From: Thermogutta sp.
GTDB lineage: Bacteria; Planctomycetota; Planctomycetia; Pirellulales; Thermoguttaceae
DNA length: 9,400 nucleotides
Assembly (NCBI RefSeq): GCF_014359955.1
Contig: NZ_JACIYL010000095.1
Location: 1-9,400, forward strand
Direction of reading: 5' to 3'
In this document: one piece after another, positions 1 to 6,199 of the stretch
Layout: each line of letters starts with the position of its first letter
Numbering within the stretch: the first letter of the stretch is position 1
Position numbers and translations under genes: made by a program
The notes under the pieces: generated by a model
Told to the model about the DNA's origin: nothing
The model's database searches: none
What the model saw: only the letters and a program-made list of their open reading frames with translations

Positions 1-609
1 GTAGATGGGCTTGTCGCGCTCCCAGTAGTTCTCCATCACCACGTTGTCCACCACCAGTTCTCCATTCAGCCACACGCTCACACGGTCTCCAATCATCCGG
101 ATGCGGAAGCGGTTCCACTCACCGATAGGTTTGTCCGCTCGTTTGAGCGGCTTATTCGGGTGCTTCTGATTGTTGTAGAGTCCGCCGGAACCCTCCGGAT
201 GGTCGTTGGCGTCCCAGATCTGAACCTGCGGGCATCCCCGGAGATAGATTCCCGAGTCGCCGTGTGGCAGGATTTTCCAATCCACCCAAAGTTCGAAGTC
301 GCCGTAATCGCGGGCAGTGCAGAGGTTGTCGCCCTTTCCGTCAAACACCAGGACGCCATCCTCCACATGCCAGTGCTCGCGCATCCGCTGATCGGCGATT
401 TCCTGGGCCTTGGCCAGTTCTTCGGGCGACATTTTGGCCCGAGTGACCGGGTTTCCCACCAGTCCTTTCCACCCAGTCAAATCCTTCCCGTTGAAGAGTG
501 CCACAAAACCGGGCGGCGGGACGTTGTTCTCGCCAGGTTCCGCACTCAACGCCAGATTGGCAGTGCCTGTCACGATACACCCCAAAATAAACAGGCTGAA
601 AAGTCGCAT
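1..609 (-). CDS. Secreted DUF1080 (3-keto-disaccharide hydrolase domain) protein, 3' end outside window
   Basis: The reading frame is open from ATG at 609 to the window edge (203 codons, no stop seen), so the C-terminus is missing. Residues 1-23 form a signal peptide (MRLF, hydrophobic core, then LSA before EPGENN). The mature part opens with the DUF1080 hallmark FVALFNGKDLTGWKG. It continues with WHVEDGVLVFDGKGDNL, YGDFELWVDWKI, GDSGIYLRG, VQIWD and GEWNRFRI, the usual beta-sandwich blocks of this family in that order. The family (PF06439) has a concanavalin-like jelly-roll fold, and characterised members cleave 3-keto-glycosides; others are uncharacterised carbohydrate-binding proteins. AAGGAG at 616-621 lies 6 nt before the ATG and supports the start. 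It is the third gene of a minus-strand run after the glycosidase and sulfatase, 147 bp past the latter's stop. The domain call is secure; the exact substrate is not visible. Confidence 0.93.
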   Translation of the reverse strand, partial: MRLFSLFILGCIVTGTANLALSAEPGENNVPPPGFVALFNGKDLTGWKGLVGNPVTRAKMSPEELAKAQEIADQRMREHWHVEDGVLVFDGKGDNLCTARDYGDFELWVDWKILPHGDSGIYLRGCPQVQIWDANDHPEGSGGLYNNQKHPNKPLKRADKPIGEWNRFRIRMIGDRVSVWLNGELVVDNVVMENYWERDKPIY

Positions 610-756
610 AGCTTTCTCCTTTCGAATGACACTTTGAACTGAGATCGCGAAGTGTTAACGCACGGCGCCAGTTTCCACGTTGCCACCGCGGTATCGATTA
701 GCCGGATGGCCTCCATTCTTTCTGAGCTAATGGGGCGTCGTCGACCGACGGGACCG
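610..756 (-). other. Intergenic spacer between sulfatase and DUF1080 genes
   Basis: This is a 147-bp spacer in a same-strand gene pair. It holds the Shine-Dalgarno of the downstream gene (616-621). It also holds a small inverted repeat, ATTAGC at 698-703 with GCTAAT at 726-731. No T-run follows any hairpin, so I do not call a rho-independent terminator. No convincing -35/-10 pair was found, so readthrough from the sulfatase is the simpler reading, although a separate promoter cannot be excluded. Confidence 0.4.
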
Positions 757-2250
757 TCAACGCTTGCGTGGGATTGTTCCTTCGCCTCCATAGTACGGTG
801 CGCGGTCCCAGAAATCGGTGTCGCCCAGTGCCCGGGGATCACCTGTGGACACCATCCATTCGCGCAGCCTGGCTTTCAGTTCGTTCTCGATTTTGGCAAG
901 TTCCGGTTTTCCAGAAAGATTGTGCATCTCGCCGGGGTCGGCCTGGAGATCGTACAGCTCGAATTCGGGCCGTTTGGCCCCGGCTGCCGCAAGGAAGAAC
1001 GGGCGGATTGCTGGATCATCCTTCCGTGCGAGCATCTCTGACCAGGTGGGCGAGCCATCGATATCGCCGTAATCCCGCCCCACGCTTTCCTCCGGCGGAT
1101 TGCCAGCCGGCCAGAGCTGCGGACGCAAATTCCAGATGAGATGCCAGCGCTCCGTGATGATGGAACGGATGGGATAACTTGCGTTGTTGGGCCGGGTGCA
1201 GGTGTGGCGCTCCCGTTCTGTGAACACGTGATCACGGGAAGGATCGACTCGTCCCGATTTCTTGGAGAGCAGGACGTTCAGGAAACTCCTGCCCGTCATT
1301 TCCGGAAGCGGCTCCAAACCGGCTGCCTCGAGGATTGTGGGAGCGACATCGGTGAGCGAGATAAAGTCATCCACGACCCGACCACCCGGCACGCGGGCCC
1401 GCCAGCAAATCGCCAGCGGCACATGGGTGCCCGCATCGTAGCACGTGGCTTTCGCTTTGGGGAACGGCATCCCGTTGTCGCCGGTCACGATGATAAGCGT
1501 GTTATCGAGCCGACCGGCCTTTTCGAGCAGGGCCAGCGCCTCGCCCAGCTCTCGATCGAAACGTTCCACTTCGAACAGGTAGTCGGCGATGTCGCTCCTC
1601 ACCGTCGGCGTATCGGGGAGAAACGGCGGTACCCGGACCCGTTTGGGATCGATGCCCGCGGCCTCTCCCGAACCTTTCTGGTACGGTCGATGGGGATCAC
1701 TTGTCCCAAACCAGAAACAGAAAGGTTTGTCGGGTGGAACAGTCTTGAGAAACTGCTCAAAGCTCTTGAAGGACGGACCTGCCGGATTTCGTTTTCTTCC
1801 CGTTCCTTCCAGAGACCCGGGCCCCCAGCCTTTCCGCATGCTGCCGATGATATAGCCGTTTTCCTCCAGCACGTCGGGATAGCAGCGGAATTTCGCCATC
1901 AGCCGGCTGTGCAGATTGGCCCCTTCTTCCAGTCTATGCGACGCCTGTCCGGTGAGCAGCGAGCCGCGAGACGCCGTGCACGTGGGGGCATTCACATGGG
2001 CGTGGGTGAAAAGGACACCCTCCCGGGCGATGCGGTCAAACGTGGGCGTCCGCGCTGCCGGGTCTCCGTAGGCTCCAGCGTGAGGCCAGGCCCAGTCGTC
2101 GGCAATCGCCAGCAAGATGTTGGGACGTTCCGCCGGGCGCTCTTCCGCAAGGACCGTGCTGGAAAACAACGGCATGGCGTACAAACCGGCAGCCATCATC
2201 AAGCTGCCCACCGAACTGAAAATCCACCGTCGGACGTTGAGGCAGTTCAT
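757..2250 (-). CDS. Secreted sulfatase, N-sulfoglucosamine sulfohydrolase (heparan N-sulfatase)-like
   Basis: This type I sulfatase has 497 residues from ATG at 2250. Residues 1-35 are a signal peptide (RRWIF, hydrophobic core, cleavage after VLA), so it acts outside the cytoplasm. RPNILLAIADDWAW places metal-binding Asp51/Asp52. The active-site signature APTCTASRGSLLTG places the formylglycine-precursor Cys91 and Arg95. SDPHRPY (His187) and VTGDNG (Asp258/Asn259), with a Lys a few residues later, supply the remaining metal and sulfate ligands. The C-terminal ELYDLQADPGEMHNL block is a standard sulfatase ending. Overall length and block order resemble SGSH-type sulfatases, which hydrolyse N- or O-sulfate esters of glycans, but substrate cannot be fixed from sequence. 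An in-frame ATG 33 nt upstream (2283) would add 11 residues. GAGGAGG lies 8 nt before the 2250 ATG and a proper signal peptide begins there, so I prefer 2250. The enzyme needs a formylglycine-generating partner, which is not in this window. Confidence 0.93.
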   Translation of the reverse strand: MNCLNVRRWIFSSVGSLMMAAGLYAMPLFSSTVLAEERPAERPNILLAIADDWAWPHAGAYGDPAARTPTFDRIAREGVLFTHAHVNAPTCTASRGSLLTGQASHRLEEGANLHSRLMAKFRCYPDVLEENGYIIGSMRKGWGPGSLEGTGRKRNPAGPSFKSFEQFLKTVPPDKPFCFWFGTSDPHRPYQKGSGEAAGIDPKRVRVPPFLPDTPTVRSDIADYLFEVERFDRELGEALALLEKAGRLDNTLIIVTGDNGMPFPKAKATCYDAGTHVPLAICWRARVPGGRVVDDFISLTDVAPTILEAAGLEPLPEMTGRSFLNVLLSKKSGRVDPSRDHVFTERERHTCTRPNNASYPIRSIITERWHLIWNLRPQLWPAGNPPEESVGRDYGDIDGSPTWSEMLARKDDPAIRPFFLAAAGAKRPEFELYDLQADPGEMHNLSGKPELAKIENELKARLREWMVSTGDPRALGDTDFWDRAPYYGGEGTIPRKR

Positions 2251-2258
2251 CGCGTGCA

Positions 2259-2265
2259 CCTCCTC
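2259..2265 (-). promoter_or_regulatory. Shine-Dalgarno of the sulfatase gene, decides its start
   Basis: GAGGAGG on the minus strand ends 8 nt before ATG 2250. It lies inside the extra 11 codons that a start at 2283 would require. A strong ribosome binding site here favours the shorter protein, whose first residues form a normal signal peptide. Confidence 0.75.
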
Positions 2266-2308
2266 CCCAAAAATGAATCGCACCAGTCTGGTTCACGTAA
2301 ATCCGAAC

Positions 2309-4456
2309 TCACCGCCCCTGGGAACTCCGCAGGCTATACATGTGGGCTGCCACATCCCGAGCGGCCTGGATGATCTCGGGATAGGGTGTATCACACACAT
2401 CGAGGAAGCCGATCTGGTAGTTCTCACCGTCACCCCGACCGGTGGTGGCCTGATCCATAAGCTGGAACCAATGCGTGCCCACAATCTGCGGATGAAGCAA
2501 ACCGCTCTTCACGTAGCGGCGATAACACTCGGCACGGTCCACCTGATCAGCGGCCTCGCGGAGTCCCGTGTGGAACATCCCCCGATCCAGGGCCCCGAAG
2601 TGAAATTCTCCGATGATCACGGGTTTATCAATTCCGTCCGGCAAACGGATCGAATCCACGCTGATGTCATAGCGATTGAAGCTGACGACATCGCAATAAA
2701 GCGCGGCCGCTCGAATCGCCCGATCGTTCACCCAGGCAAATCGACAGCCAAGATAGAGTTTGTCAGGGGCAAATTTTTTGACGGCATCGCGGCAGCGACG
2801 GAAATATGTTTCCGCAATTTCGCTGTAGAACGCCGCCAGATCCTCACGGGCCTTTTGCTGATCGACCTCATCCGTCTTCTGGAGGAAATCGTCCCAGGAT
2901 TTGAAACTCGTCCCCCAAACGGCGTTCAATTTGCCAACATCTCCATACTTTTGCCGGAGACGCTCCTGGAAAACTTTCTTGGCGGGTTGATCGGCCGGTG
3001 ACCGGACAGTCGCCACCGCCAGGGAAAGCTCGTCGCCCCAGCTCAGTTCGTTATCCACGAAGTATCCCAAACACCACGGATCTTTTGCTGAGGAATCGGC
3101 CTCTCGCTGCATCGCTGCCAGAAGGCCACGATCAAAATTGGGATCAAACGGATCCGCGAATTTACCCCAGTATCCTGTTGAACCTTCAATCCGGCGGGCC
3201 CCCGCATACATTGTCACCACGTAGGGTGTCCGACGCATACCGTAAATAGCCGGATCCGACCAGTTGCCAATGGTGTTAATGCCCCAGCTCCGCAACCGCT
3301 GATGCATTCGCTCATTGAACGTTTTTTCCCAGTCTGGACCGTACTTTCGGAGAAGATTGGCGCCGGAAAAGCAAAAAGTTTGATACGTGCCTTTATCCTG
3401 ATAGTAGCCGTGAGGGGCCCAAGACGCGCGACCGTAAAACACGCCAAAGGGGCTGTCCTTCGGCGGCAGTTGGAACCAGGGCTCGCGATCGGTGATGGGA
3501 GTGATCGCCGTGGTGCTGCGGACACAATCGATCCCGTGTGACCAGAAAAGCCGCCCCTCCGGATCCACCAGCCACCACCGGCCTTCATGTTTGGCGACGC
3601 GAAAGTGACCCGTTGCCTCCAGGTGCGGCCCGCTCTCCCAGCCCCCGAATTGGTCCCAATCACTCGGGCCGGGATGGGCTGCCAGATCGCGATCTTCTTC
3701 CCGGATTCTCTCAGCCAGTTCCTCGACGCTGTGTGTTTTCCCCGGCCAATCGCGATGGCGGTACTGACCGAACTCGTCAATCAGCGGAAACAATCCACTG
3801 GTATCGCCATTCCACCACGGGGGTGTTTGAAAGCTCCCAGTCACCAGTATTTTTTCCACTTCCACAACACTGCCGGGAGACAAATCCTGGAGGGAAAGAG
3901 CCACTTCTTCCACTGTAGATACGTCGATGCCTCGCCCAGGATCAAGCAGTTCGGGAAATCCCCGCATGCCAAAGAACACGTCCTTGAGCGCTTCGGGAAC
4001 GACACGGCGGAGAGTCAGTCGAAGGTGTACGCTTTCACCGGGCTCCAGAATATAATCGCGGGAAAGATTTCTGCCTTTGCTCCTTGCCCGCCATTGAACG
4101 CGTACCTGATGTGGAGAAGGATTGCGAAGCTCAATGCCGAGGTAGCGAAACGGCGTGAGATCCCAGGTCTTTTCCGGCGCCCGAAAATGGGCCACGGCGG
4201 ACTCCGCCCCTGCTTCCGGTCGGATCTGCAGGAGGGAAACCCCATCCCGGGATACGACCTCAGCCGTCGCCCGCTCTAATCGGTATCCCCCTGTTTGTTG
4301 CGGCGACCACAGCACTTTCTCGGATGGGGGATTTGGTTGCTCGGCGTAAATGTGCCCGTTTGGCAAGACCGACAAAACACCCCAATAACCACAAACAATC
4401 AGCAGGGCCACCGCCCCGTTGGCGTGGCGGCAGCGTTCAACACGGAAGCGTTTCAT
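2309..4456 (-). CDS. Secreted clan GH-A glycoside hydrolase, GH50/beta-agarase-like
   Basis: The protein has 715 residues. Residues 1-38 are an export signal (MKRFR, hydrophobic 14-31, cleavage near IYA before EQ). Residues 45-210 form a beta-rich module (DLTPFRYLGIELRN, ILEPGESVHLRL, EVALSLQDLSPGSVVEVEKI), like the N-terminal carbohydrate-binding-like domain of large agarases. From about 222 (FPLIDEFGQYRHRDWPGK) a TIM-barrel domain follows, with GRWWLVDPEGRLFWSHGID, WGINTIGNWSD and GYFVDNELSWG. Asn469-Glu470 is the probable acid/base pair. IIGEFHFG contains Glu617, the probable nucleophile, and GTHWFQLMDQATTGR closes the barrel. Two catalytic Glu residues on strands 4 and 7 are the clan GH-A pattern. 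GH50 beta-agarases share this architecture, but GH42/GH86-like or an unassigned family is possible. GGAGG at 4467-4471 lies 10 nt before the ATG. It is the first gene of the minus-strand run, 58 bp before the sulfatase. Inference: it cleaves a glycan backbone outside the cytoplasm. Confidence 0.85.
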   Translation of the reverse strand: MKRFRVERCRHANGAVALLIVCGYWGVLSVLPNGHIYAEQPNPPSEKVLWSPQQTGGYRLERATAEVVSRDGVSLLQIRPEAGAESAVAHFRAPEKTWDLTPFRYLGIELRNPSPHQVRVQWRARSKGRNLSRDYILEPGESVHLRLTLRRVVPEALKDVFFGMRGFPELLDPGRGIDVSTVEEVALSLQDLSPGSVVEVEKILVTGSFQTPPWWNGDTSGLFPLIDEFGQYRHRDWPGKTHSVEELAERIREEDRDLAAHPGPSDWDQFGGWESGPHLEATGHFRVAKHEGRWWLVDPEGRLFWSHGIDCVRSTTAITPITDREPWFQLPPKDSPFGVFYGRASWAPHGYYQDKGTYQTFCFSGANLLRKYGPDWEKTFNERMHQRLRSWGINTIGNWSDPAIYGMRRTPYVVTMYAGARRIEGSTGYWGKFADPFDPNFDRGLLAAMQREADSSAKDPWCLGYFVDNELSWGDELSLAVATVRSPADQPAKKVFQERLRQKYGDVGKLNAVWGTSFKSWDDFLQKTDEVDQQKAREDLAAFYSEIAETYFRRCRDAVKKFAPDKLYLGCRFAWVNDRAIRAAALYCDVVSFNRYDISVDSIRLPDGIDKPVIIGEFHFGALDRGMFHTGLREAADQVDRAECYRRYVKSGLLHPQIVGTHWFQLMDQATTGRGDGENYQIGFLDVCDTPYPEIIQAARDVAAHMYSLRSSQGR

Positions 4457-4511
4457 GCGTTGACAACCTCCAAGATGCAGGAAGGATGGGGGATGTTGGA
4501 TGCGGGGTCAC

Positions 4512-4543
4512 GAACACCGCCGGATTCATTGCGGCATGTGTTC
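4512..4543. repeat. Imperfect hairpin with GAACAC/GTGTTC arms
   Basis: GAACA at 4512-4516 pairs with TGTTC at 4539-4543, and CCGC at 4517-4520 pairs with GCGG at 4531-4534. A 4-nt bulge separates the two stems on the right side. A further GAACAC occurs at 4581-4586. The element lies in the presumed 5' leader of the glycosidase operon and in the divergent promoter region. It could be an operator or an RNA hairpin. No homologous element is known to me. Confidence 0.35.
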
Positions 4544-4569
4544 CCACACTCTCGTTGACCGTGCCCCCT

Positions 4570-4579
4570 ATCGTACGAT
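4570..4579. repeat. Perfect 10-bp palindrome ATCGTACGAT, possible operator
   Basis: The sequence equals its own reverse complement over 10 bases. It covers the candidate -10 box of the minus-strand operon and lies about 130 bp upstream of the histidine kinase start. A repressor bound here would block the predicted promoter. A second, shorter palindrome, CCGATCGG, lies at 4610-4617. Function is inferred from position only. Confidence 0.3.
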
Positions 4580-4598
4580 GGAACACGGCGCGCTTCAA
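4570..4598 (-). promoter_or_regulatory. Candidate sigma-70-type promoter for the glycosidase-sulfatase-DUF1080 operon
   Basis: On the minus strand, TTGAAG (4598-4593) is followed by a 17-nt spacer and TACGAT (4575-4570). Each box matches 4 of 6 consensus positions. Transcription would start near 4562, giving a leader of about 105 nt before ATG 4456. The -10 box lies within a perfect 10-bp palindrome. The boxes were judged by eye only. Confidence 0.35.
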
Positions 4599-4669
4599 GG
4601 ACTTCAGGACCGATCGGGGATCATTTAGACTGAGCAAAAGAGGTCGCCTTCTTTCCGTATTTGGCTCCC

Positions 4670-4699
4670 CTGACAAAAAACCTGTTATCTTCGTACTAA
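4670..4699 (+). promoter_or_regulatory. Candidate promoter of the histidine kinase, possibly giving a leaderless mRNA
   Basis: CTGACA (4670-4675, 5 of 6 to TTGACA) is followed by 18 nt and TACTAA (4694-4699). The first transcribed base would then fall around 4706-4709, exactly on the GTG/ATG start codons. No Shine-Dalgarno sequence precedes these codons, which fits a leaderless transcript. The -10 box is weak, so this remains a candidate. Confidence 0.35.
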
Positions 4700-4705
4700 A
4701 ATCTG

Positions 4706-6196
4706 GTGATGTTGCCACGTCGGCTTCGGTACGAATGGCCCAAAAGCGTTGGCCCAGTCTTTCGCTGGCTGGCGGATCGGCGGCGATCGCTGGCTTGGCG
4801 ATTGTTTACCGGTTTTGTCCTGGTCGCCCTGGGCAGTAGCCTGATTGCAGGCCTGGGGACCGCGTTGTTTTGGCGTCAGCACGTGGCAAAGCGTCAGGAA
4901 CGCGAGCTCCAGCGCGTGGCGGACATCGTCGCCCATGCCAGATTTCCCCTCAATAAAACTGTGCTGCGACAAATGCGGGAACTTTCCGGAGTGGAGTTCG
5001 TCACGGCGTCCCGCGGCGGACAAATTCTCGACACGACGCTTTCTCTCGAGAAGCCCGACGAAAAAGTTTTGATCCCGATCCTTCAGCACCATGCAGAAGA
5101 TCGAGAACCCACCCGCACGGTGAACCTCTCGGGCAGGCAATATCGGGTCAGGAAAATTTTCGTGGTGTATCGAGCGGGCTCACCGGACGATGTCCATACC
5201 ATCCTGATTCTGCGTGAGCAGGCGGCCCTGCTGTCGGAGATGGCGCCGATCCTTCCAGCGACGGGCGTCGCTGCCGGATGTGCCGTTGCTCTTTCCGCGA
5301 TTGTCTCCGTATGGCTGGCACGCTCCATCGCCAAACCACTCACTGACCTGGCCAGGGCGACGGTTCGGGCGGCAGAGGACTGGAACGCCTCCATTCCTGT
5401 TCCGTCAACGAGCGCCGAGGTCCGTGATCTGGCTGTGGCGATTCAGCAAATGATTCGCCAGCGGCAGGAGTTTGAACGGGCACTCCGCGATGAAGAGCGC
5501 AACCATGCGCTTCACGAGCTGGGTCGCGGGCTGGCCCACCAACTGAGGAATCTTGTCACCGCCCTCCGTCTGGCCGTGGACCTTCACGTGCAGTCCTGCC
5601 ACGCAGCCCAGGCTGATGACGAACTGACGGTCGCGTATCGCCAGCTTCAGGCAATAGAAGTGACGCTCCGCGAGTTTCTCACGCTCACCACGCAGGCCCC
5701 TCATCCAGAACTGATTGACTTGCGGGCCCTTCTGGACGAAGTTTTGGATTTGCTCCAGCCAGCCATCGAGCATGCCCAGGTGGCGCTTCGCGTGGATGTT
5801 TCGCAGGACTCTGACGGACAGTTTCCCGTAGAAGGACACCGGTGGGCCCTCTTCCAACTGATGGCCAATTTGATCACCAATGGAATTGAGGCAGCTCGAC
5901 AGAGCTCTCACCAGCCTCAGGTGTGGGTTCTGCTGGAGCACCGCGACAACAAAGGACGACTGGTGGTGCGGGACAACGGGCCCGGCGTGGCAAGTCATGT
6001 GCAGGAGCGACTGTTCAGGGTACCTGTCACGACCAAGCCGGACGGAATCGGCCTGGGCCTTTTGGTGTGTCAGACTGTGGCGGTTCAACACCGCGGCACA
6101 CTGAACTGGTCTCGCGAAGGTGGGTGGACCGAATTCGTTTTTGAATTCCCGCTGGCGTCAAATGGAAATCGCTCTTCGGCAGAAGTGCAGGCCTGA
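4706..6196 (+). CDS. Membrane sensor histidine kinase (Cache-like sensor, HAMP, HisKA, HATPase_c)
   Basis: The protein has 496 residues. TM1 is about residues 33-55 and TM2 about 180-203. They enclose a roughly 125-residue extracytoplasmic sensor with PAS/Cache-like strands (ELSGVEFVTASRGGQILDT, NLSGRQYRVRKIFVV). A HAMP linker follows (ARSIAKPLTDLARA to about 257), then the H-box LGRGLAHQLRN with phospho-acceptor His278. The N-box LMANLITNGIEAA (Asn388, Asn392), G1 VRDNGPGV (Asp423) and G2 GIGLGL (448-453) complete an intact ATP-binding domain. His278 is followed by Gln rather than the commoner Glu, while Asn at +4 matches NtrB/AtoS-type kinases. GTG 4706 and ATG 4709 are adjacent alternative starts, neither with a Shine-Dalgarno; ATG is equally likely. 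Its cognate regulator begins 3 bp after its stop. The sensed signal is unknown; control of the divergent glycan operon is an inference from position. Confidence 0.95.
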   Translation: MMLPRRLRYEWPKSVGPVFRWLADRRRSLAWRLFTGFVLVALGSSLIAGLGTALFWRQHVAKRQERELQRVADIVAHARFPLNKTVLRQMRELSGVEFVTASRGGQILDTTLSLEKPDEKVLIPILQHHAEDREPTRTVNLSGRQYRVRKIFVVYRAGSPDDVHTILILREQAALLSEMAPILPATGVAAGCAVALSAIVSVWLARSIAKPLTDLARATVRAAEDWNASIPVPSTSAEVRDLAVAIQQMIRQRQEFERALRDEERNHALHELGRGLAHQLRNLVTALRLAVDLHVQSCHAAQADDELTVAYRQLQAIEVTLREFLTLTTQAPHPELIDLRALLDEVLDLLQPAIEHAQVALRVDVSQDSDGQFPVEGHRWALFQLMANLITNGIEAARQSSHQPQVWVLLEHRDNKGRLVVRDNGPGVASHVQERLFRVPVTTKPDGIGLGLLVCQTVAVQHRGTLNWSREGGWTEFVFEFPLASNGNRSSAEVQA

Positions 6197-6199
6197 AGC

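Noticed and set aside
698..731. Inverted repeat ATTAGC/GCTAAT in the spacer before the DUF1080 gene, considered as a terminator or riboswitch
   Set aside because: The arms are only 6 bp with a 22-bp loop and no T-run. It is not distinguishable from chance.
2251..2283. Sulfatase start at ATG 2283, giving 11 extra residues
   Set aside because: The GAGGAGG ribosome binding site lies within those codons, and the signal peptide begins naturally at ATG 2250.
1141..2373. 410-codon open frame on the plus strand opposite the sulfatase gene
   Set aside because: It is antisense to a sulfatase with all catalytic motifs and shows no recognisable domain. Long shadow frames are expected in GC-rich coding DNA.
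2117..3001. 294-codon plus-strand open frame across the sulfatase start and the glycosidase 3' end
   Set aside because: It spans two real minus-strand genes and their spacer, and has no recognisable motif or ribosome binding site.
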